The notes under the pieces were generated by a model. The model saw nothing but the letters and a program-made list of their open reading frames with translations, was not told the DNA's origin and did not search any database. The position numbers were made by a program, and so were the translations under genes. This document shows, in pieces, positions 26,678 to 33,978 of a stretch of 64,000 nucleotides of DNA (position 1 is the stretch's first letter; every line of letters starts with the position of its first letter). The stretch is from LVI-A0039 sp033105485 (GTDB lineage Bacteria > Bacillota_I > Bacilli_A > UBA3375): the NCBI GenBank assembly GCA_033105485.1, contig CP136956.1, forward strand, positions 992,001 through 1,056,000. The letters run 5' to 3'.

Positions 26678-26704
26678 GAGAGCTAGTAGCTAGCTCTCTT
26701 TTTT
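26678..26704 (+). terminator. Terminator of the metG-ylmH operon
   Basis: GAGAGCTAG-TAG-CTAGCTCTC, a perfect 9-bp stem, followed by TTTTTT. Confidence 0.95.
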
Positions 26705-26705
26705 G

Positions 26706-26714
26706 TGTTATAAT
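26706..26714 (+). promoter_or_regulatory. Extended -10 promoter of the 26733 gene
   Basis: TGTTATAAT begins right after the terminator T-run, so the -35 position would lie inside the terminator hairpin. This is a very compact terminator-promoter junction. Confidence 0.6.
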
Positions 26715-26732
26715 ATACTAGATTGGAGACAT

Positions 26733-27512
26733 ATGTTAATTGGAAAAAATATTAGACGTATAAGTCACAACTTAGTAATCTCTAAGTATTTTGAAGAAGA
26801 GAATAGTCAAATTCAAAATGAATACTTTATTAGAAATATCGCAGATGAGTTAAGTGTTGTATCACTTGGTTTTGGAGGATTCTTAGCTGTAATCAATCCG
26901 TGCTCATTTGAAATTGAATATAGTAGTGATACATTCAAAGATCTTACAGACATCAACTTAGTTGAGGTAGAGAAGTTTGAACCTAAAGCAGCTACTATAT
27001 TTAGGATCGAAGGAATTGAAAAGTTACCAGAATTTGATTTTGAATATATTCGTACAACTTTAAGTGAGGAAGCGCAAATTACTGAACTTGATGAAGCAAT
27101 TGAAGCTATTACGGGCATCAATGATCAATATTCACTTGAACAAGGTAGTCTTGGGACAAGTTTTGATTCTATTGAATTAAATGTTGAAGCATTAAATGCT
27201 GCTAACTACAAGCATATTGAAGATGAAGAATATCAGGAAGTTGCCAAAGATGAAGAAGCGCAGTCACTTGCTGATGAAATTGCAATGCGAAAACAAGAAC
27301 TTGAAAAGCTAAACCAAGAATTAGCTAGTAGAGAAGTAATCTTAAAAGAAGCAATCGAAGAAGATGCACCAGTAGCAAGTGTTGAGTCTGAAGGGTATAG
27401 TCACGACATGGCTGATTTTGAAAGTGCATTAGATCAATTAAATGATTTCCTAGAGCCAGATGATTTATTTGCAGAACTTGGCTTTATGGATCTAGAAGAT
27501 GAGGAAGAATAA
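26733..27512 (+). CDS. Acidic coiled-coil protein, function unknown
   Basis: A 259-residue soluble protein with no signal or membrane helix. The N-terminal 100 residues form a mixed alpha/beta region (MLIGKNIRRISHNLVISKYF). A likely coiled coil lies at about 180-215 (LADEIAMRKQELEKLNQELA) and the C-terminus is very acidic (LEDEEE). The start follows GGAG at ATG 26733. It overlaps the aminopeptidase start by one base, so the two are co-translated. I recognise no family; it may be a lineage-specific partner of the peptidase or of cell division. Confidence 0.7.
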   Translation: MLIGKNIRRISHNLVISKYFEEENSQIQNEYFIRNIADELSVVSLGFGGFLAVINPCSFEIEYSSDTFKDLTDINLVEVEKFEPKAATIFRIEGIEKLPEFDFEYIRTTLSEEAQITELDEAIEAITGINDQYSLEQGSLGTSFDSIELNVEALNAANYKHIEDEEYQEVAKDEEAQSLADEIAMRKQELEKLNQELASREVILKEAIEEDAPVASVESEGYSHDMADFESALDQLNDFLEPDDLFAELGFMDLEDEEE

Positions 27513-28843
27513 TGTTTAGTATAAGTAAATTTGAATTCACACAAGATACGTTTAACCACAAATTATTAATTGAAGTAAAAGAAGACGTTAAATCTGAAGT
27601 GAAAACATTTGTTAGTTTTGAAAATCAAGATCAAAAGCTAATTCACTGTCTAGTAGATAAAGATAGTAGTAATGAGCAATTATTAAAATTAGGTGAAACA
27701 TTATCGAATGAAATCGAAGAAGATTTCATTGTTGAAATTACTGATGAATTTAATATTGGCTTAAAATATATTATTGAATCAGTATTAATCGGACTTACGC
27801 CAACAAACTACTATAGTCGTGATTATAAACTTCCTAAAACATTTAGGGTAAATGGGTCATATGAATTCGAAACGGCTTATATAGACGCTTATAACGCTGC
27901 ATTAAGCTATAATGTAACGCGTAAACTGAATCACTTACCGCATGCAGACTGTAATCCGGATACAATGATCAGTTTTACGGAGAATCTATTCACAATGCCG
28001 GAAGTAAATGTAACTATCTTACGTAAAAGTGAGTGCGAAAGTTTATCATTAAATGGGATGCTTGCTTTATCACAAGCCTCTCGTTTTGAACCAACTGTAA
28101 TTAAGATTGAATACAAAACAGATAGTAGTTTACCTGCAGTTGCTTTAGTTGGTAAGGGTGTAATGTTTGATACTGGTGGATACAGTATTAAAACTGGACG
28201 TGATATTTCAAATATGAAAGCAGATATGGGTGGTGCAGCTGCTATCTTCGGTACAATGTATAACCTAGCTTTAACAAATCAAAAAGCTAATGTTACAGCG
28301 TACTTAATGCTTACTGATAATATGATTAATAATGAAGCAATTATTCCTGGGGACGTAATTACATACTCTAATGGATTAAGTGTGGAAGTTGCAAACACAG
28401 ATGCTGAAGGACGTTTAATCTTAGCAGATGGTATTTTACTAGCTAAAGCTGAAGGAGCAGAACAAATTATTGACCTTGCAACTTTAACTGGAAATGCAGT
28501 TGCTGCCTTAGGGTATGAGTATGCCGCCTTATACTCAAATAACCAAGGCTTAGCAGATGTAATGTTAAGTGTTAATAAATTATCAAATGATAAAGTATGG
28601 CAAATGCCACTTGTACAGGAGTATAAGCCAACACTTGCCGGAAATATTTCTGATCTTCGTAATATTTCTTCATCTCCGTATGCGGGAAGTATTACAGCAG
28701 CATTATTCTTAGAAGCATTTGTGGAAGATACAAACTGGATGCACATTGATATGGCAGCTCAAACTGAGCGTAGTGAATTTGGAACTAAATATTCAGGATA
28801 CGGAGTGCGCTTATTATCAAATTATATTAACTTAACAAAGTAG
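27512..28843 (+). CDS. Leucyl aminopeptidase family (M17) peptidase
   Basis: A cytoplasmic di-metal aminopeptidase; 443 residues. Metal and active-site blocks are LVGKGVMFDTGGYSIKTG (Lys and Asp), NMKADMGGAAAIFG and NTDAEGRLILADG. All residues expected for two metals and the catalytic Arg are present. The N-terminal domain is divergent and a little short compared with PepA (about 500 residues). Confidence 0.92.
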   Translation: MFSISKFEFTQDTFNHKLLIEVKEDVKSEVKTFVSFENQDQKLIHCLVDKDSSNEQLLKLGETLSNEIEEDFIVEITDEFNIGLKYIIESVLIGLTPTNYYSRDYKLPKTFRVNGSYEFETAYIDAYNAALSYNVTRKLNHLPHADCNPDTMISFTENLFTMPEVNVTILRKSECESLSLNGMLALSQASRFEPTVIKIEYKTDSSLPAVALVGKGVMFDTGGYSIKTGRDISNMKADMGGAAAIFGTMYNLALTNQKANVTAYLMLTDNMINNEAIIPGDVITYSNGLSVEVANTDAEGRLILADGILLAKAEGAEQIIDLATLTGNAVAALGYEYAALYSNNQGLADVMLSVNKLSNDKVWQMPLVQEYKPTLAGNISDLRNISSSPYAGSITAALFLEAFVEDTNWMHIDMAAQTERSEFGTKYSGYGVRLLSNYINLTK

Positions 28844-28863
28844 AATTTCTACTTTGTTTTTTT
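28834..28863 (+). terminator. Terminator overlapping the aminopeptidase stop codon
   Basis: AACAAAGTAGA-ATT-TCTACTTTGTT then T-run; the stop TAG lies in the left arm. Confidence 0.9.
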
Positions 28864-28877
28864 AAAAGAGGATGACT

Positions 28878-29477
28878 ATGAAAACAATAATTGTTGATGC
28901 AACAGGAAGAAGTGAGCAAGATTCTAAAACAAAATATCTAGCTAATAGAATTATTGAAAAGCTCAATATAAGTGATTATGAGGTAGTTGATTTATATAAG
29001 CAAAATGTACCGTTTGTAACCAAGGAAATAATAGAAAGCTGGAAAAGTGACTCAGGGAGTGAAGATGCACTAAGTTTACTTCGTCAATTTGAGGGCTGTG
29101 ATCAAGTAATATTTATTTATCCTACGTGGAATTGGAGTGTTCCGGCAGCTCTTCGTGCCTATATGGACTTGATTATTATAAGCGGGCGAACATTTGGTTA
29201 TAATAACCGCGGGAAATCAGAAGGTTATTTAAATAACAAGAAAGCAATCTTAATTTCAACGACCGGTGGTAAAACACATAGTCGAATTATAGCTAGTATC
29301 CTTAAAGCACAAGATGGTAATAACTATATGCAACAAGTGCTAGGCACGATTGGAATTAAGAATATAACTAAATACTCGATTGACAATACTGCATACGATT
29401 TCAATGATCAAAATGGAAACTATAGCCATGATTTATATAAGCAAAAAGTAGATTGTATAGTAAAGCGAATTACTTAA
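28878..29477 (+). CDS. Flavodoxin-fold NAD(P)H oxidoreductase, AzoR-like
   Basis: A 199-residue FMN-binding reductase of the azoreductase/NQO type. It has TGRSEQDSKTKYLANRIIEK near the N-terminus (phosphate loop), IFIYPTWNWSVPAALRAYMD near 80 (typical of AzoR) and LISTTGG near 127. Such enzymes reduce quinones, azo compounds or nitro groups. I start at ATG 28878; the ATG at 28872 directly abuts the GAGG ribosome site and is too close to be used. Its stop codon overlaps the first repeat box of the small-RNA cluster. Confidence 0.82.
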   Translation: MKTIIVDATGRSEQDSKTKYLANRIIEKLNISDYEVVDLYKQNVPFVTKEIIESWKSDSGSEDALSLLRQFEGCDQVIFIYPTWNWSVPAALRAYMDLIIISGRTFGYNNRGKSEGYLNNKKAILISTTGGKTHSRIIASILKAQDGNNYMQQVLGTIGIKNITKYSIDNTAYDFNDQNGNYSHDLYKQKVDCIVKRIT

Positions 29478-29505
29478 ATATAATTTAACTTTAATTGACT
29501 ATAAT
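29474..29505 (+). promoter_or_regulatory. Direct-repeat (Pho-box-like) promoter 1
   Basis: TTAAAT (29474-29479), 5 bp, TTAACT (29485-29490), 9 bp, TATAAT (29500-29505). The repeats are 11 bp apart, as for PhoB/OmpR-family dimers. There is no extended -10. Confidence 0.7.
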
Positions 29506-29511
29506 AGTATT

Positions 29512-29586
29512 GTGATTTCAGTTCACATTTCAATTTAATAACTAAATATAGTCAAGTTGTGTAGCTCATTTGCTACACTTTTTTTT
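29512..29586 (+). ncRNA. Small RNA 1 of the tandem cluster, about 75 nt
   Basis: After promoter 1 comes a 5' hairpin (TGTGA/TCACA), then an A/T-rich middle and a terminator GTGTAGC-TCATTT-GCTACAC with T8. There is no reading frame with a ribosome site. The T-run overlaps the first box of promoter 2. Confidence 0.6.
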
Positions 29587-29616
29587 AACTTATTTTTAAC
29601 TGGCACTTCATATAAT
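29585..29616 (+). promoter_or_regulatory. Direct-repeat promoter 2
   Basis: TTAACT (29585-29590), TATTT, TTAACT (29596-29601), 9 bp, TATAAT (29611-29616). The two boxes are perfect copies. Confidence 0.75.
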
Positions 29617-29622
29617 ATGAGT

Positions 29623-29665
29623 GTAGTAAGGTAAACACTTGCTACGCAGCGGAAGTACAAAATGT
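29623..29665 (+). ncRNA. Small RNA 2, short, no own terminator seen
   Basis: The transcript would start with a 10-bp hairpin GTGTAGTAAG/CTTGCTACGC (two G-T pairs). No T-run follows before promoter 3, so it either reads into RNA 3 or is a decayed unit. Confidence 0.4.
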
Positions 29666-29666
29666 A

Positions 29667-29698
29667 TTAACTTATATTTAACTGTATTTCGCTATAAT
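29667..29698 (+). promoter_or_regulatory. Direct-repeat promoter 3
   Basis: TTAACT (29667-29672), TATAT, TTAACT (29678-29683), 9 bp, TATAAT (29693-29698). Confidence 0.75.
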
Positions 29699-29704
29699 AA
29701 ACTT

Positions 29705-29900
29705 GTAATAAAAAAATTCATTTTATTACACAACTCCCAAATTAATAACCTATAAAGTGGAAACACTTTGTGATTAACATAGAATTAAATAAGAAATAAA
29801 ACTGATAATAATAACAAACTAATAACAAACTAATAATAATAAAATTCATAACAACCTTAAGAACTTAGAGAGACTGGCGAGATGCTAGTCTCATTTTTTT
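29705..29900 (+). ncRNA. Small RNA 3, about 196 nt, paralogue of RNA 4
   Basis: A 5' hairpin (TGTAATAAAA/TTTTATTACA) is followed by ACTCCC in a single-stranded stretch, a hairpin AAAGTG-GAAA-CACTTT (29753-29768), a long A-rich arm and a 9-bp terminator (29870-29900). Bases 29722-29756 are identical to 29987-30021, and 29820-29867 to 30060-30107, in RNA 4. It has no credible open frame. Confidence 0.7.
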
Positions 29901-29934
29901 ATGACATTTCTAATTTGAATTAGCACACAAATAC

Positions 29935-29966
29935 TTAACTTAAAATTAACTAAAATATACTATAAT
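29935..29966 (+). promoter_or_regulatory. Direct-repeat promoter 4
   Basis: TTAACT (29935-29940), TAAAA, TTAACT (29946-29951), 9 bp, TATAAT (29961-29966). Confidence 0.75.
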
Positions 29967-29972
29967 AAACAT

Positions 29973-30137
29973 GTAGTAAACATTAGTTTATTACACAACT
30001 CCCAAATTAATAACCTATAAATTATATTTATAGAAAAACATAGAATTAAATAAAACTAATAATAACAAACTAATAATAATAAAATTCATAACAACCTTAA
30101 GAACTTATTGGACTAGCTAAGAGCTAGTCTTTTTTTT
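29973..30137 (+). ncRNA. Small RNA 4, about 165 nt, paralogue of RNA 3
   Basis: It has the same layout as RNA 3: a 5' hairpin (TGTAGTAAAC/GTTTATTACA), ACTCCC, a middle hairpin now CTATAAA/TTTATAG, an A-rich arm and terminator GACTAGCT-AAG-AGCTAGTC with T8. The middle hairpin keeps its place but differs in sequence, which supports a conserved structure. Confidence 0.7.
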
Positions 30138-30154
30138 AGGAAAAATTTTCTGGT

Positions 30155-30186
30155 TTAACTTTAATTTAACTGCTATTATGTACAAT
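30155..30186 (+). promoter_or_regulatory. Direct-repeat promoter 5
   Basis: TTAACT (30155-30160), TTAAT, TTAACT (30166-30171), 9 bp, TACAAT (30181-30186). Confidence 0.72.
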
Positions 30187-30192
30187 ATACAT

Positions 30193-30348
30193 GTAATAAG
30201 GTTGCTACTTATTACAGAAATAGAAATATAGTTAATAACAAATTAAATTTAAAAGTCTTCCCCCAGACTAAACAACGTAGTGTTAAACGCTACTCCCCTA
30301 AAAAATATAACTTAAGTGTAGCTAACCGCGTTAGCTACTTTATTTTTT
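30193..30348 (+). ncRNA. Small RNA 5, about 156 nt, with two C-rich tracts
   Basis: A 5' hairpin (TGTAATAAG/CTTATTACA) is followed by a hairpin AGTC/GACT that exposes CCCCC (30260-30264), a second hairpin followed by CTCCCC (30293-30298) and a strong terminator (GTAGCTAAC-CGC-GTTAGCTAC, T-rich tail). C-runs are rare in this AT-rich genome; such tracts in Gram-positive sRNAs often pair with Shine-Dalgarno sequences. Confidence 0.68.
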
Positions 30349-30371
30349 AAATCCATAATTCAAAGATGTGC

Positions 30372-30577
30372 TATACTTATATAGTAAAAGAGAAACGAAA
30401 ATATTGATTTTGTGTATACAGTTTTACTAGTCTCTTTTATTATCTGGTAAAATATTAATTATGAAGAGTTGGTATTAAATATCAACTTTTATTTATACGA
30501 TAGGATTACAAAATCTTAAATTGAATCAGATAAGTTCGAATATATGAATGCGTATTGAGTAAATCAATACGTTTTTT
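30372..30577 (+). promoter_or_regulatory. Leader region ahead of the DedA gene
   Basis: It holds two ordinary promoters (TGCTATACT, -10 at 30372-30377; TGGTAAAAT, -10 at 30448-30453). It also has a U-tailed hairpin AGTTGGTAT/ATATCAACT (30467-30487) and a perfect terminator CGTATTGA/TCAATACG with T6 (30551-30577). The dedA start lies 31 bp later without a clear promoter of its own. It may be a sixth small RNA, an attenuated leader, or both. Confidence 0.45.
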
Positions 30578-30607
30578 TAGTTTTAAAATATAGAAGATGA
30601 GGAACAG

Positions 30608-31120
30608 ATGGAATATATTGCTTTACTTGAGATTTTAAACCAATATGGTTTAATCGTTGTATTTGGTTTATTATTTGCCGAATATTTAAACTTACCGGGA
30701 TTTCCGGCAACACCGATCCTTATGGGTGTAGGTGTCTGGGCACGATATGAACATGTGCTAATTCCAGCATTTTTAATTTCAATAATTGGTGCTCAACTAG
30801 GAACTGTTGTCCTATATGGAATAGGACGTTTATTTGGAAACGTAATTTTAGAGAGATATTATAAGCGCTTTCCAAAGCAAGAGGAAAAAATTAATAAATA
30901 CGTAAATAAAATTGATAATGATGGACCACATGTCTTAACTATCGTCCGTTTAATTCCGGTCATTCGTACCCTGATTACAATCCCTGCGGGAATGGTAAAG
31001 GTCGACTTTAGACATTTCTTCTGGTATTCACTAGTCGGAATTACAATCTGGAATGCTTTATTTATTTTTGTTGGAAGTTCAATATTTGATGTTGCTGCTG
31101 CCATTACCCAAAAAGTGTAA
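30608..31120 (+). CDS. DedA/SNARE-associated family membrane protein
   Basis: A 170-residue membrane protein with the DedA core: a re-entrant N-terminal region (FAEYLNLPGFPATPILMGVG), a glycine-rich helix (IGAQLGTVVLYGIGRLFG) and the signature VRLIPVIRTLITIPAGMVKVDF, with both conserved Arg and Pro. DedA proteins are proposed lipid flippases (phosphatidylethanolamine or undecaprenyl phosphate) that depend on proton-motive force. The length is typical for the short members. GAGG lies before the ATG. Confidence 0.9.
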   Translation: MEYIALLEILNQYGLIVVFGLLFAEYLNLPGFPATPILMGVGVWARYEHVLIPAFLISIIGAQLGTVVLYGIGRLFGNVILERYYKRFPKQEEKINKYVNKIDNDGPHVLTIVRLIPVIRTLITIPAGMVKVDFRHFFWYSLVGITIWNALFIFVGSSIFDVAAAITQKV

Positions 31121-31128
31121 AATTATGG

Positions 31129-31134
31129 TATAAT
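31129..31134 (+). promoter_or_regulatory. Extended -10 promoter of the nucleoside kinase
   Basis: TGGTATAAT just after the dedA stop; the predicted leader is about 16 nt. Confidence 0.6.
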
Positions 31135-31156
31135 GTACAAGCGTCAAAGGAGAGAT

Positions 31157-31804
31157 ATGAATAAAAATATACAAATATCGATTTCAGGAAATGTTGGTGT
31201 CGGAAAATCAACATTAACAAAAAATCTTAAAGAGACTTTTTCAAAAGCAAAATTATATGAAGAGTCAATGGATGAACAATTATTAGATCTATTTTATAAA
31301 TCATTAGATGATAATAAGGGAATTGAAAAAATTGAATTAGCAAATCAAATTGCTTTTTTTAATGGTACAATTATTAGAACTTATTTAGGTTACTTCTATG
31401 AAGAAGACTACCACATTTTAGATCGTCCATTCACCGATCATGTCGAGGCCTTTGCATATCAAAACTTAAGTGAAGAAGAGTATTTCCAATTTAGAGATTA
31501 TGCAAAACAAACTAAAAAGCTATTAAACATTGAACCAGAAGGGCTAATTATTTTATTACGTGGAAGCGATGATGTTGTAATTAACCGAATTCAAGAACGT
31601 GGTCGTGACTATGAAAATACAGAGTCAAACTACGATTACTTTAAAGAGCTAAATCAAATTTATAACTCTGATCGTTTTGCTAATGAACTGGCACAAGAAT
31701 GTAAAAAGCTAGTTATTATTAACACAGATAGTAATACAAGCGAAGATACATTGAAAACAGTTTTAGAAGAAGTTCAAAAATTTGAAGAAGAACAAGGACT
31801 ATAA
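31157..31804 (+). CDS. Deoxynucleoside kinase (dNK/dAK-dGK family)
   Basis: Salvages deoxynucleosides by phosphorylation. The 215-residue protein has a P-loop ISGNVGVGKSTLTKNL at residue 8, the DRPFTDHVEAFAY region near 93 and the lid ERGRDYENTESNYDYF near 152. The start is ATG 31157 after AAAGGAG; the in-frame ATG 24 bp earlier overlaps the promoter. Which nucleoside it prefers cannot be read. It fits with the nucleoside importer at 47-52 kb. Confidence 0.9.
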   Translation: MNKNIQISISGNVGVGKSTLTKNLKETFSKAKLYEESMDEQLLDLFYKSLDDNKGIEKIELANQIAFFNGTIIRTYLGYFYEEDYHILDRPFTDHVEAFAYQNLSEEEYFQFRDYAKQTKKLLNIEPEGLIILLRGSDDVVINRIQERGRDYENTESNYDYFKELNQIYNSDRFANELAQECKKLVIINTDSNTSEDTLKTVLEEVQKFEEEQGL

Positions 31805-31808
31805 GAAA

Positions 31809-31835
31809 AAGCCGCTAGCAATAGCGACTTTTTTT
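31809..31835. terminator. Terminator between convergent genes
   Basis: AAGCCGCTA-GCAA-TAGCGACTT (one mismatch) then T-run; its end touches the stop codon of the opposing gene. Confidence 0.75.
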
Positions 31836-32142
31836 ATGATGTTGCGTTGCTTCTCCAAAAGATAGCAATTGTAATTAGTAATAAACTTGTTCCAGCAAAC
31901 GGAAAGTCGATAAGCACTAAGATAATTGCAGCAATTGAAAATAGCAAGGCGATAAAAGTGGTATCAACATTAATTTTCTGGTGTAAGCTAATTATGTAAT
32001 CGTGATTAAATAGGTCAAAGACAATGGCAAGAACGACAGGAACGTTAATCCCAACAACCATCTGTGGTCTAAGTATTGTGAGCTGAAATAGAATAAATAC
32101 TAAATAAACTAATATGTATTTTAATTGAATTCTATTCTCCAT
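31834..32142 (-). CDS. Small membrane protein, function unknown
   Basis: A 102-residue protein with three or four hydrophobic segments (ILVYLVFILFQLTIL, VVLAIVFDLF, FIALLFSIAAIILVLIDF, SLLLITIAIFW). I choose ATG 32142, seven bases after GGAG, over the longer frame. It overlaps the upstream gene by 11 bp, so both form one operon. I recognise no family. Confidence 0.7.
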   Translation of the reverse strand: MENRIQLKYILVYLVFILFQLTILRPQMVVGINVPVVLAIVFDLFNHDYIISLHQKINVDTTFIALLFSIAAIILVLIDFPFAGTSLLLITIAIFWRSNATS

Positions 32143-32755
32143 CACCACTCTCCTTTTTCTTGATAATAATGTCATCTAAATCTCTGGCAATACGAGAATG
32201 ACGATTTACTTCACGAAGTGCTAGTTCTTTACGGCATAAGTGATAATCATATGCTAACTCGTCTGACTCAAAGAAGCTTCGCTTTTGAATTGGCAATTTA
32301 CTATCGATTTGGCTATATTTTAAGTTGTCGAAAGTACGCCACAATCCATTTATAAGTGGAGAACTAAATAGGAACGGTAAAAAGAATGCCACAATCCACA
32401 TTAGACCTTGATCATAAATAATATACGGAATAATTAAGCTGTAAATATAATACGGTACAGCCGCAGTATAAAATTTTCGAGTAATATAACTGTTCCCGAC
32501 AGCATATTTAGGATGAAACCTAACATATATATTAATAAAACTTAGTAAATATTGAATTATTAATAAGACAAAAGCTGCTAGTACGATGTACTTTAAAAAA
32601 CTTGCTGCTAAAATAAACGTTGAAACTGCTAAGATAATACTTGTTAAAGAAATAAGTGCAGCGTCGTTGTTTTCGTTTGAAAATTGCCCATTAATACGTG
32701 TTTGTAGCATGTAGTCTGGCATGTTCTTTATTTGATTTTCTGTAATATTATTCAT
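32132..32755 (-). CDS. Membrane protein, function unknown
   Basis: A 207-residue protein with four to five membrane helices between residues 30 and 135 (LISLTSIILAVSTFILAASF, IVLAAFVLLIIQYLLSFINI, YYIYSLIIPYIIY, WIVAFFLPFLF). A charged cytoplasmic tail (LREVNRHSRIARDLDDIIIK) follows. GAGGAG precedes the ATG, and an extended -10 (TGTTATAAT; hexamer 32779-32784) lies about 25 bp upstream on the minus strand. I recognise no family. The 3' end overlaps the next gene. Confidence 0.7.
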   Translation of the reverse strand: MNNITENQIKNMPDYMLQTRINGQFSNENNDAALISLTSIILAVSTFILAASFLKYIVLAAFVLLIIQYLLSFINIYVRFHPKYAVGNSYITRKFYTAAVPYYIYSLIIPYIIYDQGLMWIVAFFLPFLFSSPLINGLWRTFDNLKYSQIDSKLPIQKRSFFESDELAYDYHLCRKELALREVNRHSRIARDLDDIIIKKKESGDGE

Positions 32756-32828
32756 ATAACTCCTCGTATAACGATAAAATTATAACACATGCAAAACTAA
32801 AAGTGTGAGTGTTGTCGCAAATTTGTGC

Positions 32829-32834
32829 TATAAT
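32829..32834 (+). promoter_or_regulatory. Extended -10 promoter of the 32850 gene
   Basis: TGCTATAAT followed by GGAGG and ATG 32850. It is divergent from the 32755 gene, with only about 95 bp between the two start codons. Confidence 0.6.
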
Positions 32835-32849
32835 TTAGTTGGAGGTAAA

Positions 32850-33320
32850 ATGGGGATTTTAAAGAGTAAGTCACGTATTATATTATTAATTATTGTATTA
32901 ATCCAATTTACTGTAATTGGCTATTTTGCGTATACTGACCAAGTCTCTAGTATTACTACAACTAGAAACGTTTCAGCCATTGTCGAAGTCGATGGCAAAC
33001 GTTACTTAATGGTTCAAAAAATAACGGAACCGAAATTATATGAGTTATCACAAGATATTAGATTTATAAATCATGACGGAAATGAGGTTCATCTTTTTGA
33101 TGGTGACAAACAATATGTAGAAACTTTTGAGTTTGACACGAGTTTAAAAGAATATCAAAAAGTGACTCGGGAAGGTATTAGCTACACTGAAACTAATTTA
33201 TCTTGTAAAAACAGTACTTGTCTGATTAAGAAGGAACACGATGCTGATTCCCAAGTGAATATTCAAGTTTTTGCAACAAGTGATGCTGATTATATATATT
33301 TAGATGCAGATAATTTTTAA
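32850..33320 (+). CDS. Membrane-anchored extracytoplasmic protein, function unknown
   Basis: A 156-residue protein with one N-terminal transmembrane helix (SRIILLIIVLIQFTVIGYFAY) and a beta-rich outer domain with a Cys pair (LSCKNSTCLIKKEH) that could form a disulfide. GGAGG lies five bases before the ATG; the longer frame starting at 32805 precedes the promoter. I recognise no family. Confidence 0.72.
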   Translation: MGILKSKSRIILLIIVLIQFTVIGYFAYTDQVSSITTTRNVSAIVEVDGKRYLMVQKITEPKLYELSQDIRFINHDGNEVHLFDGDKQYVETFEFDTSLKEYQKVTREGISYTETNLSCKNSTCLIKKEHDADSQVNIQVFATSDADYIYLDADNF

Positions 33321-33344
33321 GATGGTGAAAGCCATCTTTTTTTT
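33319..33344 (+). terminator. Terminator after the 32850 gene
   Basis: AAGATGG-TGAAAG-CCATCTT followed by a T-run that leads directly into the next promoter. Confidence 0.85.
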
Positions 33345-33346
33345 GT

Positions 33347-33352
33347 TATAAT
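33347..33352 (+). promoter_or_regulatory. Extended -10 promoter of the 33376 gene
   Basis: TGTTATAAT starts in the tail of the preceding terminator T-run. Confidence 0.6.
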
Positions 33353-33375
33353 ATAGATAATGAGTAAGGAGAGAA

Positions 33376-33900
33376 ATGGACAATTTTATTGAACATAAAA
33401 ACTTCCTGAGAATTTACCTTTATAATAAAGCTTATAAACGTGAGCACCGCCGTCACACTCGTGCATTATTTTTTCAGTTAGTAATATTAGCAGTAGTAAT
33501 TTTTATCGCATTAATTAATAATCAGTTAGATAGCAACTTTATAAATGACATGTATATAGATCAGTACAATCGTATATATGCGCTTTTAGTTGCATTATTA
33601 ACAGCTATTCTAATCGGTTTAACACCAATTGATCGCCAAGGAAAACTAAATGAACCACAATATGAATATACTAAGGTAACATATAAACAAGATTACGTTA
33701 GTATCCTGATGTATACTTTAACACTTTATATGGTTGGTATTTTTAGTAACATAGTATATGCCGTTTTTTTACAATACTTCAATTTACCAATCATTGATTT
33801 TAGTTTTTGGATTATTCACGTGTTCATTTTACTTGATGCGTTATTCTTTACACTGTACAGTGTTGATGAACTAGCAGATATTGTTAAGTTCATTAAGTGA
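33376..33900 (+). CDS. Four-helix membrane protein, function unknown
   Basis: A 174-residue protein with a basic N-terminus (YKREHRRHTR) and four predicted helices: ALFFQLVILAVVIFIALI, YALLVALLTAILIGL, YVSILMYTLTLYMVGIFS and FWIIHVFILLDALFFTLY. GGAGAG precedes the ATG. I recognise no family. It sits in a run of small membrane proteins of unknown role. Confidence 0.7.
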   Translation: MDNFIEHKNFLRIYLYNKAYKREHRRHTRALFFQLVILAVVIFIALINNQLDSNFINDMYIDQYNRIYALLVALLTAILIGLTPIDRQGKLNEPQYEYTKVTYKQDYVSILMYTLTLYMVGIFSNIVYAVFLQYFNLPIIDFSFWIIHVFILLDALFFTLYSVDELADIVKFIK

Positions 33901-33978
33901 AAATTTTTAAGTTACGTTAACCTATGTCAATCTTGTCAGAGTTATAATATAAGTATAAAATGACAAGGAGGCATGAAT

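Noticed and set aside
30525..30545. GTTCGAAT resembling a tRNA T-loop
   Set aside because: No acceptor, anticodon or D stem can be drawn around it. I see no tRNA or rRNA in the window.
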